DNA of 64,000 nt from an uncultured Pelagibacteraceae bacterium (GCA_902633125.1 CACPEZ010000002.1:1-64000); one strand, 5' to 3'; numbered from the stretch's first letter, positions 19,731 to 30,451 are shown. The notes: a model not told the origin generated them from the sequence alone. Translations and numbers: made by a program.

Positions 19731-20303
19731 ATGAGGTTATTTTACTACTTTTTATTATTATTTCTTGTCTCGATATCAATCTCTCATTCAAAAGATAAAG
19801 CATATTTTGCAGGAGGTTGCTTCTGGTGCATGGAAGAATCTTTTGAAATGTTGGAAGGTGTAGAAGAAGTTATATCTGGTTACTCAGGAGGGATCACTGC
19901 AAATCCAACATATAGAGAAGTCACCTATGGAGATACTGGTCATTTTGAGGTTGTTGAAATAATTTATGACAAAGAGAAAATATCCTATAAAGAACTCTTA
20001 AAAAACTTCTGGCTTAATATTGATCCATTTGATGCTTATGGCCAGTTTTGCGATAAAGGATACAGCTACAGATCTGTAGCATTTTATGAAAACGATTATC
20101 AGAAAGATTTAATTGAGAAAGATATAAAAAGATTAGAAAAGAAATTTAAAAAGAAGGTAGTCACATATGTTAAAGAATTTGAGATTTTTTACAAAGCAGA
20201 GGATAAACATCAAGATTACTATCAAGTATATTTAGAAAATTATTTAAAATATAAGAAAGCATGCAAAAGAGAGAGAATACTTGATATTATTTGGGGATCA
20301 TAA
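19731..20303 (+). CDS. msrA: Peptide-methionine (S)-S-oxide reductase with N-terminal signal sequence
   Basis: AGGCFWCMEESFEMLEGVEEVISGYSGG; N-terminal MRLFYYFLLLFLVSISISHSK. Confidence 0.94.
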   Translation: MRLFYYFLLLFLVSISISHSKDKAYFAGGCFWCMEESFEMLEGVEEVISGYSGGITANPTYREVTYGDTGHFEVVEIIYDKEKISYKELLKNFWLNIDPFDAYGQFCDKGYSYRSVAFYENDYQKDLIEKDIKRLEKKFKKKVVTYVKEFEIFYKAEDKHQDYYQVYLENYLKYKKACKRERILDIIWGS

Positions 20304-20306
20304 TTA

Positions 20307-21314
20307 ATGCCTGTAACAAGCAAATTCGTAGCTTTAAAAAACTATATCCCTACAGGTTTGCCAAAAGAAACTGACTTTGAAATAAAAACAAAAGAGATAT
20401 CTTTAGATGCCAAGAACAATATATTAGTTTTAAATTTATGGATTTCAGTTGATCCTTATATGAGGGCAAGGATGACTGAAAGAAAAAACTATAAACCACC
20501 TTTTAATATTGGTGAAGAGATGGAAGGTTATGCGTTAGGAATAATTAAAGAATCTAAAGACAAAAATTTTAAAGAAGGAGATATTGTTTTTAGTAATTTT
20601 GGAATGAGAGATTACTTTGTTTGTAATTCCAATGATCTAAAAAAAATTGAGCCAATGAATATTCCTATACAAACATATCTAGGTCCACTTGGAATGACAG
20701 GTCATACAGCTTATATAGGGCTTTTTAAACATGGTGAATTAAAACCAGGTCAAACAATCCTTGTTTCTTCAGCTGGAGGTAGTGTTGGATCTACTGTTTG
20801 TCAAATTGCAAAAAATATGGGTTGTAAAGTAATTGCAAGTACAGGATCAGATGAAAAAGTTAAATGGTTAAAAAATGATTTAAAAATTGATCATGTGTTT
20901 AACTATAAAAAAATTGAAAATCTTGTTTTGCATCTTAAAGAAGTTTGTCCTGAAGGATTTGATTTATATTTTGATAATGTAGGTGGTGATTTCTTAGAGT
21001 CAGCTATTTTTCAAATGAAGAACTTTGGAAGGATTGTAATTTGTGGAAGGATATCCCAAATGAATGCAACTAATCCTGGCTCTGGTTTAAAAAATATGGC
21101 TCATGTTCTTGTAAAAAGACTAACTATTAAAGGTTTTATAATTTTTGATCATGAAAATGATAGAGAACAGTTTGAAACCGATATGACTAAATGGTTATTA
21201 GAAGATAAAATTAAATTTAAAGAAACTGTTTACGAAGGTATAGAAAATACGCCAAAATCATTCATTGATTTATTAGAAGGTAAAAACATAGGAAAAATGC
21301 TTGTAAAAATTTAA
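20307..21314 (+). CDS. NADP-dependent zinc-less MDR oxidoreductase (leukotriene B4 dehydrogenase / CurA-like)
   Basis: SVDPYMRARM, GPLGMTGHTAYIGL, VSSAGGSVGSTVCQIAKNMGCKVIAS, FDLYFDNVGGDFLE. Confidence 0.92.
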   Translation: MPVTSKFVALKNYIPTGLPKETDFEIKTKEISLDAKNNILVLNLWISVDPYMRARMTERKNYKPPFNIGEEMEGYALGIIKESKDKNFKEGDIVFSNFGMRDYFVCNSNDLKKIEPMNIPIQTYLGPLGMTGHTAYIGLFKHGELKPGQTILVSSAGGSVGSTVCQIAKNMGCKVIASTGSDEKVKWLKNDLKIDHVFNYKKIENLVLHLKEVCPEGFDLYFDNVGGDFLESAIFQMKNFGRIVICGRISQMNATNPGSGLKNMAHVLVKRLTIKGFIIFDHENDREQFETDMTKWLLEDKIKFKETVYEGIENTPKSFIDLLEGKNIGKMLVKI

Positions 21315-21325
21315 TTAGAATTTTT

Positions 21326-21496
21326 ATGAAATTTTTAAAGAAGTTTTATAGACCCTTTTTATTAACCTATATTTTTTTGAGTATAGCTATCAGTTTTTAT
21401 CCATCATTTGATTTTTACTCACTAAAAGGTCAAATTCTTATAATTGCTGTATCTTTTTTTAATGGGATGATGGGAGTTTACGTAAAAAAATTATAA
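21326..21496 (+). CDS. Small membrane protein, 56 aa (below ORF-track cutoff)
   Basis: ATG at 21326: MKFLKKFYRPFLLTYIFLSIAISFYPSFDFYSLKGQILIIAVSFFNGMMGVYVKKL; two TM-like segments; tail overlaps the next convergent CDS by 6 nt. Confidence 0.55.
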   Translation: MKFLKKFYRPFLLTYIFLSIAISFYPSFDFYSLKGQILIIAVSFFNGMMGVYVKKL

Positions 21497-22594
21497 GACG
21501 TAGGGCTCGGGTCTTGCTGAGCTATTTAATACTCTTTCGACTGCAAAAACACTAATATCTATAGTTTGATAATTGCCTGTAGTTATTAATTCAGTTAGAG
21601 CTCTACCAATTCCTGGTGCTTGCATTAAACCTCTGCCGGTAAATCCTGAGGCCATGTAAACATTTTCATATTTTGGATGTTTTCCAACTACAGCATTATT
21701 ATCTAATTTGTTACAATCATAATATCCAGCCCATCCACCTGTTAACTTTAGTTCTTCAAATGCTGGTATTCTTTTTGCAAGAGCAGGCCAAACTAATTCT
21801 TCAAAATCATTCCATGCAGGTTCAAGATCTTCTGCATCAAATACTGAAATTGGAGAACCTGCTAAATATTCTTTTCCTTCTGGTCGCCAATATACTCCTG
21901 TTGTTAGATCTCCGGATAATGGCATCTCTGGAATATGTTTAGGACATTTAACTCTAAAGACTGTATGTTTTTGAGGTACTACAGGAATATCTTCAAGTAG
22001 TTCTTTAGTCCAACACCCAGCTGCAGAAATAATTGTCTTTGCATTAATTTCAGATAGGCTCTTAACTTCTCCCTTAATGAATTCTGCCCCAAGATCAATT
22101 GCTTTATGTTTTAATGCGCTATGAAATAAAAATGGATCAATCCATCCCTCGCTCTTGTTATCAGTAAATGTTGCAGTTTCAATTCCTTCCTCATTAATGT
22201 AAGGAAAATATTTTTTCAATTCAGAACCTTTAATATTTTTTGTACCCGCTTCACATTCTTTATGATTTTCTAAAGCTCGGTATTGCTCTTCTGCATGATC
22301 TGGTCCAAACATTAGAAGGTATCCATTAGGCACCATGCTAGCTGTTGGATTTGGATTTTTTTCAGTTTTTAATAATTCTGGTATTTGAAATATAAATTCC
22401 CTTGCAAATTTTCCTAAAAGAATATTTTCTTTTTGAAAAAACTGTCGTCTAAATCCACCAAGTGATAATGGGAATGACGCAGTTTTATAAGTTGGATCCC
22501 TTTCAATGACTTTTACTTTTCTGCCTTCTTTGGACATAAAGTATGCAGTTGCAGCTCCAATTATACCACCACCTACTATTACAACATCATCCAT
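21491..22594 (-). CDS. FAD-dependent oxidoreductase (DAO / glycine-sarcosine oxidase-like)
   Basis: DDVVIVGGGIIGAATAYFMSKEGRKVKVIER, GGWAGYYDCNKLDNNAVVGKHP, GFTGRGLMQAPGIGRALTELI. Confidence 0.9.
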   Translation of the reverse strand: MDDVVIVGGGIIGAATAYFMSKEGRKVKVIERDPTYKTASFPLSLGGFRRQFFQKENILLGKFAREFIFQIPELLKTEKNPNPTASMVPNGYLLMFGPDHAEEQYRALENHKECEAGTKNIKGSELKKYFPYINEEGIETATFTDNKSEGWIDPFLFHSALKHKAIDLGAEFIKGEVKSLSEINAKTIISAAGCWTKELLEDIPVVPQKHTVFRVKCPKHIPEMPLSGDLTTGVYWRPEGKEYLAGSPISVFDAEDLEPAWNDFEELVWPALAKRIPAFEELKLTGGWAGYYDCNKLDNNAVVGKHPKYENVYMASGFTGRGLMQAPGIGRALTELITTGNYQTIDISVFAVERVLNSSARPEPYVL

Positions 22595-22595
22595 A

Positions 22596-23063
22596 TTAAT
22601 TTATCAAAAAAATGTGTATATTTAAAAGCAATGCAAAACAACACCATAACAAATATGGAATCATCAAATACATGCTTAATTGACTTATATTCTTATATTT
22701 AAATACCAATAAAACAATAAATATAATTAACACAACAAGATTTAAAATTGCTAAAGAAATATTATGGAAACCAAAGAAAACAACACCCCAAGTTGTATTA
22801 AAAAAAAGATGAATGAAATATAAAAATACAATATTTAAATTTTTCGTGTTTTTATGCCACGCATTCCATATGGCTATTGTCATAAATAAATAAAGTAATG
22901 TCCATACTGGCCCAAATATCCAATCTGGTGGATTGTATTGAGGTTTAGATAAATTTGAATACCAAGGTTCTTTAAAATTTATAGTAACCAAACCTCCAAT
23001 AAATGAAGCTGAAAACGTAGTAATTGCAAAGAGAATAAAAGATAAAATTTTATTTTTTAGCAT
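22596..23063 (-). CDS. tspO: TspO/MBR family protein
   Basis: KPQYNPPDWIFGPVWTLLYLFMTIAIWNAW, FFNTTWGVVFFG. Confidence 0.93.
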   Translation of the reverse strand: MLKNKILSFILFAITTFSASFIGGLVTINFKEPWYSNLSKPQYNPPDWIFGPVWTLLYLFMTIAIWNAWHKNTKNLNIVFLYFIHLFFNTTWGVVFFGFHNISLAILNLVVLIIFIVLLVFKYKNISQLSMYLMIPYLLWCCFALLLNIHIFLIN

Positions 23064-23087
23064 TTAAGTACTATACAGCAGTTAAAT

Positions 23088-23846
23088 ATGAATAAAAAAG
23101 TAATTTGGATCACCGGCGGAAGTACAGGAATTGGCAAAGCACTTGCGTTAAAATTTGCTAATAATGGATGGACAGTTGCTATTTCTGCAAGAAGAGAAAA
23201 TTTATTAAAAGAAATCGAAGATAAGCATCAAAATATTAAATCTTTTCCACTTGATATAAATGATAAGGAAAAGTGTAAGTCTGTTTTTGAAAATATAAAA
23301 AAGGAACTTGGTGACATCGAAATTTGTTTTTTTTCTACGGGAACTTGGGATCCAAAAAAAGAAAAAGAAATTGATGTAGAGCAAATTGAAAATGTATTTA
23401 AAGTAAATTTTTTTGGAACATTAAATTGTATAAAAGCAGTTGAAACTCATTTTCGAGAAAGAGGAAAAGGTATTATTACCATTGTATCTTCGATTGCAGG
23501 ATACAAAGGCTTACCTAACTCAAGTGGCTATGGACCATCCAAAGCTGCTTTAAGTAATCTTGCTGAAAGTTTACATTTTGATTTTGGAAGATATGGAGTG
23601 AGGGTTTGTTTAGTTTCTCCAGGTTTTATCAAAACACCAATGACTGATAAGAATGATTTTAAGATGCCTTTTCTAAAAACTCCAGAATTCTCGGCAGACA
23701 AAATTTATGATGGGCTTATTAATGGTTCTAATTTTGAAATACACTACCCAAAAGAATTAACTTTGATCCTTAAATTTTTAAAAATAATACCTGATCGATT
23801 ATATTTTTATTTAATACGGAGATTAACTAAATTACAAAAAAAATAA
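23088..23846 (+). CDS. Short-chain dehydrogenase/reductase
   Basis: WITGGSTGIGKALALKFA, SSIAGYKGLPNSSGYGPSKAAL. Confidence 0.92.
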   Translation: MNKKVIWITGGSTGIGKALALKFANNGWTVAISARRENLLKEIEDKHQNIKSFPLDINDKEKCKSVFENIKKELGDIEICFFSTGTWDPKKEKEIDVEQIENVFKVNFFGTLNCIKAVETHFRERGKGIITIVSSIAGYKGLPNSSGYGPSKAALSNLAESLHFDFGRYGVRVCLVSPGFIKTPMTDKNDFKMPFLKTPEFSADKIYDGLINGSNFEIHYPKELTLILKFLKIIPDRLYFYLIRRLTKLQKK

Positions 23847-23848
23847 AA

Positions 23849-24397
23849 TTAATCTTTAACAAACATCACAGTCAACTCTGCAACTTTAATTCCAAATTTT
23901 GTCATCTTAGCTCTGTTGATAGCTACTCTTTCGTCTTGCATAAATATCCAATCATCAAAAGTAATTTTGATATTTTTTCCTTTCACAGGAACTAACAAAA
24001 CATACTCAAATTTAAATGCTGGGCCATATGAATACCCCCTAGCCTTACCAACTACATCGCCTGCAGTTCCCTCGTAATTATGTTCATCAATTTTATCTAT
24101 TACCCATTGCCTATTTTGTATTTCACCATCATTCCAAATAAATTTTTCGTCTAATATAAGTTGTTTGCCATCCCACTTACCGTCTAGGTCTGCTGAAAAT
24201 TGTCTTGTAACTTTACCTGATCTATTTTGTAGTATACCCCAAGCTTTGACGTTTCCGCTTAAATATTCTTCAATTATTAGTCTTGGTTTTTGATCTTTAA
24301 AATCTTCTGGTTTCATAGATTGATTATTTATACAGCTTGTAATTAATCCTGTGAAAATTATCAATAAAAATACTTTAAAAAATTTTTTGTTAATCAT
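23849..24397 (-). CDS. DUF3833 family lipoprotein
   Basis: Lipobox-like LITSC; DLDGKWDGKQLILDEKFIWNDGEIQNRQW; sits at the end of the cfa-type cluster. Confidence 0.82.
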   Translation of the reverse strand: MINKKFFKVFLLIIFTGLITSCINNQSMKPEDFKDQKPRLIIEEYLSGNVKAWGILQNRSGKVTRQFSADLDGKWDGKQLILDEKFIWNDGEIQNRQWVIDKIDEHNYEGTAGDVVGKARGYSYGPAFKFEYVLLVPVKGKNIKITFDDWIFMQDERVAINRAKMTKFGIKVAELTVMFVKD

Positions 24398-24398
24398 A

Positions 24399-25580
24399 TT
24401 AAATTTTATTTTGCATGGAAAATTGAATTAAATCTATATTCTTTGATTTAAACCCAGCTTCACAATATGACAAATAAAAATGCCACATACGTTTAAATTT
24501 ATTATCAAATCCATGTTTTGAAATCTCTTCCCATTTTTTTAGGAATTCATCTCTCCATATTTTTAAAGTATTGGAATAGTGAGAGCCATATGACTCGTAT
24601 TTTTTAATTTCTAAACCGTTGCTACTAGATAAATCATATAATTTTCTTTTTGATGGCAAAAAACCTCCAGGAAATATGTATTTTTGTATAAAGTCTTCTT
24701 TGGTTTTATATCTGTCAAATAAACTATCATCGATTGTTATCGCTTGTATCGCGGCCCTTCCATTCTCAGATAGATTTTTTTTAATACTTTTAAAATAATT
24801 GACTAAATAATTTTGCCCAACCGCTTCTATCATTTCTATAGATGCGATAGAGTCATATTTGTCTTTTACATCTCTATAATCTTTCAAAAAAATATTCACT
24901 TTTTCATTCAATCCTTTTTCAAATATTCTTTTTTTTGAAAATTCAAATTGCTCTTTAGAAATTGTTATACAATCTAATTTTACATCGTAATTTTTACCCA
25001 CATATTCAGCGAAGCCACCCCAACCACAGCCAATTTCTAAAATTTTATTTCCTACGTTTGGCTTTATTAATTCTGTAAGCTTTTTATATTTATTTAGTTG
25101 AGCAGAAAATAAATCGTCTTTTTGTTTTTCAAAAATTGCACTTGAATAAGTAAGTGAAGGATCCAACCATAATGAAAAGAAATCATTTCCTAAATCATAA
25201 TGTTTTGAAATATTTTTCTTACTTCTACTCTTATTATTTTTTATGAAAATACTCTTTAATTTATTAATCATTGATAAATCAAAAATACCTGAAAATTTAT
25301 AGACAATTTTTATATTTTTAGCTGTTATTTCTATTAGATTAGTCAGATTATCTGTTTCAAATTCATTTCGCATGTATGCTTCTGCAAGTCCTACACTTCC
25401 CGATTTTATTATTTGAAGTGTTAAACCAGGTTTGTTAATTTTAATCTTTGCTCTTAATTGTTCACTCTCATTACCAAACTTATATATTTTGCTGTCATGA
25501 TTTTGAATTTCAAGAAATCCATGCTTTATTAGTTTTAAAAAATTAAATACGATTTTATCTGACAAAAGATTAAAATTCAT
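24399..25580 (-). CDS. cfa: Cyclopropane-fatty-acyl-phospholipid synthase family SAM methyltransferase
   Basis: SKHYDLGNDFFSLWLDPSLTYSSAIF, KILEIGCGWGGFAEYVGK, YIFPGGFLPS. Confidence 0.93.
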   Translation of the reverse strand: MNFNLLSDKIVFNFLKLIKHGFLEIQNHDSKIYKFGNESEQLRAKIKINKPGLTLQIIKSGSVGLAEAYMRNEFETDNLTNLIEITAKNIKIVYKFSGIFDLSMINKLKSIFIKNNKSRSKKNISKHYDLGNDFFSLWLDPSLTYSSAIFEKQKDDLFSAQLNKYKKLTELIKPNVGNKILEIGCGWGGFAEYVGKNYDVKLDCITISKEQFEFSKKRIFEKGLNEKVNIFLKDYRDVKDKYDSIASIEMIEAVGQNYLVNYFKSIKKNLSENGRAAIQAITIDDSLFDRYKTKEDFIQKYIFPGGFLPSKRKLYDLSSSNGLEIKKYESYGSHYSNTLKIWRDEFLKKWEEISKHGFDNKFKRMWHFYLSYCEAGFKSKNIDLIQFSMQNKI

Positions 25581-26344
25581 TTTTTTTCAAACGTAATATT
25601 ATTTTTTATTTTTATGTTTTTTTTAACTAACTTAACTCCCTTTAACCATAATTTTAATGCTTCAAAATGAATTGCGGCAATAACTTTAAAGGTCATTAAA
25701 GGGTGAGAAATATAAGATATAAGCATATTTTTATTGTTAATTTCTTTTGCAACCCCATCTTGTGAAGCATATAACAATTTTCCTTCCTTATCACTTTGAT
25801 CAATTATTACGGATAACATTTTTTCAGGTTTGAGGATTCTAAAATTGTATTTACTTTTCATTTCAATAAATGGTGAAACGAAAAACTTCTTCTCGCAGCT
25901 ATTTGTAATTATTTTTTCGTCGTTGACTTTAAATATATAAGTATGTTGCTCACCAAATGTATTTTTAACTTCATACAATATAGCTATAATTTTTGAATGA
26001 TTATCATAAACGAAAAAAATACTTAATGGATTAAATACGTAACCAAATATTCTAGGATAACAAAGCAATTTTACCTTTATGTTTTCAAATTGAATGTTGT
26101 TTGATTTTAAATTTTCTATTACCCAGTCTTTTAAATCACTACCATCTCTAGGTCCGTGATCTTTGTCATAAAAACTTAAAATATTAAAATTATTGTTAGA
26201 AAAAATTTTAATTTTTTTTTGTATCAAATTAATTTCATCAAGATCTAAAAAAAGTGAGAAAACGTTGTATTTAAAAAAGTGATATTTTGGCTTAAATCTT
26301 TTATGAATTACTTTACCTTCGTAAATATTGGAATTTTTAATCAT
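25577..26344 (-). CDS. DUF1365 family protein
   Basis: HKRFKPKYHFFKYNVFSLFLDLDE, RIFGYVFNPLSIFFVYD. Confidence 0.9.
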   Translation of the reverse strand: MIKNSNIYEGKVIHKRFKPKYHFFKYNVFSLFLDLDEINLIQKKIKIFSNNNFNILSFYDKDHGPRDGSDLKDWVIENLKSNNIQFENIKVKLLCYPRIFGYVFNPLSIFFVYDNHSKIIAILYEVKNTFGEQHTYIFKVNDEKIITNSCEKKFFVSPFIEMKSKYNFRILKPEKMLSVIIDQSDKEGKLLYASQDGVAKEINNKNMLISYISHPLMTFKVIAAIHFEALKLWLKGVKLVKKNIKIKNNITFEKK

Positions 26345-27575
26345 TTAGGTTTTCAATCATATTAATGGATGATTTTATTCCATCTTCATGAAAACCGTAA
26401 CCAAAATAACTACCACAAAACAATACATTTCTTTTATTTTGTATTTCTTTTAATAATTTTTGATTATTTAAAGCATCTTGATCAAAGTAAGGGTGGGTAA
26501 AAGTAACTTTTTGTAGGATTTTTTTTTGATCTATTTCAAAAAAAGGATTTAAGGTTAAGAAAATATTTTTTTCTGTCTTCAGATTTTGTAATAAGTTCAA
26601 CCAATAAGTTAATGATGTCTTACTAATATCTGATTTATCAACTGAGGAATTCCATGAAGACCAAACTTTTTTATTGTTTGGCATACATACATCGTCAGTA
26701 TGTATTACTGCTAGATTGGATTTATATTTAAAATTTGAAAGTATTTTTTTTTCTTCCTCAGTCGGCTCATTCAAAATTTTCAATGCATCATCTGCATGAG
26801 TAGCGATGACAACTTTATCATAGTCAAAAAATTCGTTACTAGCTCCGTAATATACTTGAACACCAATTTTATTTCTTTTTATCGAACTAATCTTATAATT
26901 TTTAAAATATTCTCCACTTATTTGAGTTAATACTTTCTCTACATAAGTTCTGCTTCTGTTGGTGACTGTGTACCATTGTGGTCTATTTTTTAATTTAAAA
27001 AGTCCATGATTTTGAAAAAATTTTAAAAAAAATTTAATTGGCATTTGATTTGCTTCTACTGGGGGCATAGACCAGATAGCAGAAACCATTGGGATTAGAT
27101 GAAAATTAATAAAATTTTTTGACCATTTATTTTTTTCAAGAAATTCACCAAGAGTAATCTCTTCATTTAAACTTTTAATTTGATCACACTTTTTGTAGAA
27201 ATTTATAATATCAAAAAACATTTTTAAAAATTTTAAATTAAAAAGATTAGCTTTATTTGCAAAAATTCCGTTTAAACCTCTACCGCAATATTCATAATTT
27301 GTATTTTTTACAGAAACAGAAAATGACATATCGCTTTTTTCAATTTCAATTTTTAATTCGTTAAAAAAATTTATGAGATTTGGATAAGTTTCATGATTAA
27401 AAACAATAAAGCCAATATCTACAGGAACTTTTTTACCATTAATTAAAGTATCTAAAGTATATGAATGACCACCAAAATGATCTTCGCTTTCGAATAAATC
27501 AACATGATGTTTTTTGGAAAGCTTTTGTGCTGCTGATAAACCAGAGATTCCTGATCCGATTACTGCAATTCGCAT
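26337..27575 (-). CDS. NAD(P)/FAD-binding amine oxidase-like protein
   Basis: RIAVIGSGISGLSAAQKLSKKHHVDLFESEDHFGGHSYTL; clustered with DUF1365 and cfa. Confidence 0.9.
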   Translation of the reverse strand: MRIAVIGSGISGLSAAQKLSKKHHVDLFESEDHFGGHSYTLDTLINGKKVPVDIGFIVFNHETYPNLINFFNELKIEIEKSDMSFSVSVKNTNYEYCGRGLNGIFANKANLFNLKFLKMFFDIINFYKKCDQIKSLNEEITLGEFLEKNKWSKNFINFHLIPMVSAIWSMPPVEANQMPIKFFLKFFQNHGLFKLKNRPQWYTVTNRSRTYVEKVLTQISGEYFKNYKISSIKRNKIGVQVYYGASNEFFDYDKVVIATHADDALKILNEPTEEEKKILSNFKYKSNLAVIHTDDVCMPNNKKVWSSWNSSVDKSDISKTSLTYWLNLLQNLKTEKNIFLTLNPFFEIDQKKILQKVTFTHPYFDQDALNNQKLLKEIQNKRNVLFCGSYFGYGFHEDGIKSSINMIENLND

Positions 27576-27580
27576 TAAGG

Positions 27581-30451
27581 CTATGCTGCGTCTTCTTTAA
27601 ATTCATCCATACTTGGACATGTGCAGAATATATTTTTATCTCCATAAACATTGTCTACCCGAGCAACTGGAGGCCAAAATTTGTTTTGTTTTAAAAAACT
27701 TGCAGGATATGCTGCTTCTTGTCTTGAATATTTATGTTCCCATACATCTGATGATAATTCAGTGTCTGTGTGAGGAGCGTTTTTAATTGGATTATCAATT
27801 TTATCAAATTCACCTGATTTAATTTTTTCAATTTCTTGTTTAATCTTAATTAAAGTGTCACAAAATCTGTCTATTTCTGATAAACCTTCGCTTTCAGTTG
27901 GCTCTATCATCATAGTGCCAGCTACAGGCCATGACATAGTTGGTGCGTGAAATCCAAAATCTATCATTCTTTTTGCAATATCTTCTTCAGTTACCCCTGT
28001 TTCAGATTTAATATTTCTAATATCAATTATGCACTCGTGTGCAACATTGCCATTTGCACCTTTGTACAAAATAGGAAAGTGATCTTTAAGTCTATGAGCA
28101 ATATAATTTGCGTTTAAAATTGCGACTTGAGTAGCAAGCTTTAATCCTTCTGATCCCATCATTTTAATATACATCCAAGAGATTGATAGAATACTTGAAC
28201 TACCCCAAGGAGCTGCTGATACTGCTCCAATTCCACTTGTTGGTCCGCAATCTTTTATTACTGGATGATTAGGCAGATAAACTTGTAAATGTTTTTTACA
28301 AGCTATAGGTCCCATTCCAGGTCCACCACCACCGTGAGGAATACAAAATGTTTTATGCAGATTAATATGACAAACATCTGGACCAAAATTTCCAGGCTTT
28401 GCAACTCCAACAAGGGCATTTAAATTTGCTCCATCCATATATACCTGTCCACCATGTTTATGAACTAACTCACAAATATCAGTTATTTTTTCCTCAAATA
28501 CTCCATGGGTAGATGGGTAAGTTACCATTAAAGCTGCAAGATTTTCTGAATGTTGCTCTACTTTTTTCTTTAAATCATCGAAATCTACATTTCCCTCTTT
28601 ATCACAATTAACAACAACGACTTTCATTCCAACCATTTGTGCGCTTGCTGGATTTGTACCATGTGCCGAACTTGGGATTAAACATATATTACGATGGGCA
28701 TCATCTCTATCTAAGTGGTACTTTCTTATAACCATTAGACCTGCATATTCTCCTTGAGCGCCTGCATTAGGTTGTAGAGAAACACCAGAAAAACCTGTTA
28801 TAGATCTTAACCAATTTTTTAAATCAGTAAACAAATCTCTAAAACCTTCCATTTGTTCAACTGGAACAAAAGGATGAGGTTCTGCAAATTCTTTCCAAGA
28901 AATCGGGATCATTTCAGCGGCAGCATTTAACTTCATTGTGCACGAACCAAGTGCTATCATAGTTCTATTTAATGCTATATCCTTATCCTCTAGCTTTTTA
29001 AGATATCTAAGCATTTCAGTTTCTGAATGATATAAGTTAAAAATTGGATGCTCTAAATATTTTGAAGTTCTTAATAAATTTTTTGGTAAATTAGGTAATT
29101 TAACTGAAGGATCCTCTTTTTTTATTGATTCTGCAGCATTAAAAATTTTTAATAATTGATTTACTCTATAAACGTTTTTTCTTTCATCAAAAGAGACAGC
29201 AAGCATTTCAGAATTTACTTTTCGTATATTAACTTTCTGATTTAGAGCATTTTTATAAATTTGATCAGTCTTTTCTTTGGTAATAATTGTAACAGTATCA
29301 AAAAAATAATCAGAATAAATTTCATAACCTGACTGTTTTATTTTATCAGCAAAACTTTTTGCTAATTGAGAAACTCTTTCAGAAATATTTTTAATTCCAT
29401 CTGGGCCATGATAAATAGCATATGCTGCTGAAACAATTGCTAATAAAGCTTGTGCAGTACAAATATTGCTTGTCGCCTTATCTCTTCTGATGTGTTGCTC
29501 TCTAGTCTGTAAAGATAATCTATATGCCTTGTTACCATGTCTATCAACCGACACACCAACAATTCTACCAGGCATCGATCTTTTATACTCGTCTTTAGTT
29601 GCAAAAAATGCTGCATGTGGACCTCCATACCCCATTGGTATTCCAAATCGCTGAGAGCTCCCAACAGCTATATCAGCACCAAGTTCTCTTGGTGTTTTTA
29701 ATTTTGCTAATGCTAATAAATCACAAGCTAATACAGCCTTACCGTTTTTTTTATGAATTTTGCTAATTGCTTCACTAGGATCTTTAATATCTCCTAAAGT
29801 TCCAGGATATTGTAAAATTCCACAAACTAAATCCTCTTTTAATTGATCTAAAACTTCATCTTCTTTTCCAACTAAAACTTTTAAACCCATTGGTTCGGCT
29901 CTAGTTTGAATTACATTTATTGTTTGAGGATGGCAATCCTCAGACACAAAAACTAAATTACTATCTTTTTTATTTAATCTATGACTAAGACCCATGGCTT
30001 CTGCTGCTGCTGTACCTTCATCCAATAAAGAAGCATTAGCGATATCCATTCCAGTAAAATCAACAATCATTTGTTGAAAGTTTAATAACATCTCAAGTCT
30101 TCCTTGAGCTACTTCAGGCTGATAAGGTGTATATGATGTATACCAACCTGGATTTTCTAAAATATTTCTTAAAATTACATATGGCGTATAAGTTCCATAA
30201 TAACCCATTCCAATAAAATTTGAGTAAACATGATTTTTTTTTGAAATTGCTCTTAATTTTCTTAACGCCTCATATTCCGAATTAGATTCTCCGATATTAA
30301 GCTCACCTTTAAACATTATTTTTTCTGGAACAGTGTTATTCATTAAATCATCTATTGATTGATAATTTAATTCTTTTAACATTTTTGATTGGTCTTCTTT
30401 AGAAGGTCCAATGTGTCTTTTTATAAAATCTTTTTCTGAATTTGGTAACAT
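27581..30451 (-). CDS. gcvP: Glycine dehydrogenase (aminomethyl-transferring), P-protein
   Basis: KRHIGPSKEDQSKMLKELNY, NLHKTFCIPHGGGGPGMGPI (PLP Lys), full-length 956 aa. Confidence 0.97.
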   Translation of the reverse strand: MLPNSEKDFIKRHIGPSKEDQSKMLKELNYQSIDDLMNNTVPEKIMFKGELNIGESNSEYEALRKLRAISKKNHVYSNFIGMGYYGTYTPYVILRNILENPGWYTSYTPYQPEVAQGRLEMLLNFQQMIVDFTGMDIANASLLDEGTAAAEAMGLSHRLNKKDSNLVFVSEDCHPQTINVIQTRAEPMGLKVLVGKEDEVLDQLKEDLVCGILQYPGTLGDIKDPSEAISKIHKKNGKAVLACDLLALAKLKTPRELGADIAVGSSQRFGIPMGYGGPHAAFFATKDEYKRSMPGRIVGVSVDRHGNKAYRLSLQTREQHIRRDKATSNICTAQALLAIVSAAYAIYHGPDGIKNISERVSQLAKSFADKIKQSGYEIYSDYFFDTVTIITKEKTDQIYKNALNQKVNIRKVNSEMLAVSFDERKNVYRVNQLLKIFNAAESIKKEDPSVKLPNLPKNLLRTSKYLEHPIFNLYHSETEMLRYLKKLEDKDIALNRTMIALGSCTMKLNAAAEMIPISWKEFAEPHPFVPVEQMEGFRDLFTDLKNWLRSITGFSGVSLQPNAGAQGEYAGLMVIRKYHLDRDDAHRNICLIPSSAHGTNPASAQMVGMKVVVVNCDKEGNVDFDDLKKKVEQHSENLAALMVTYPSTHGVFEEKITDICELVHKHGGQVYMDGANLNALVGVAKPGNFGPDVCHINLHKTFCIPHGGGGPGMGPIACKKHLQVYLPNHPVIKDCGPTSGIGAVSAAPWGSSSILSISWMYIKMMGSEGLKLATQVAILNANYIAHRLKDHFPILYKGANGNVAHECIIDIRNIKSETGVTEEDIAKRMIDFGFHAPTMSWPVAGTMMIEPTESEGLSEIDRFCDTLIKIKQEIEKIKSGEFDKIDNPIKNAPHTDTELSSDVWEHKYSRQEAAYPASFLKQNKFWPPVARVDNVYGDKNIFCTCPSMDEFKEDAA

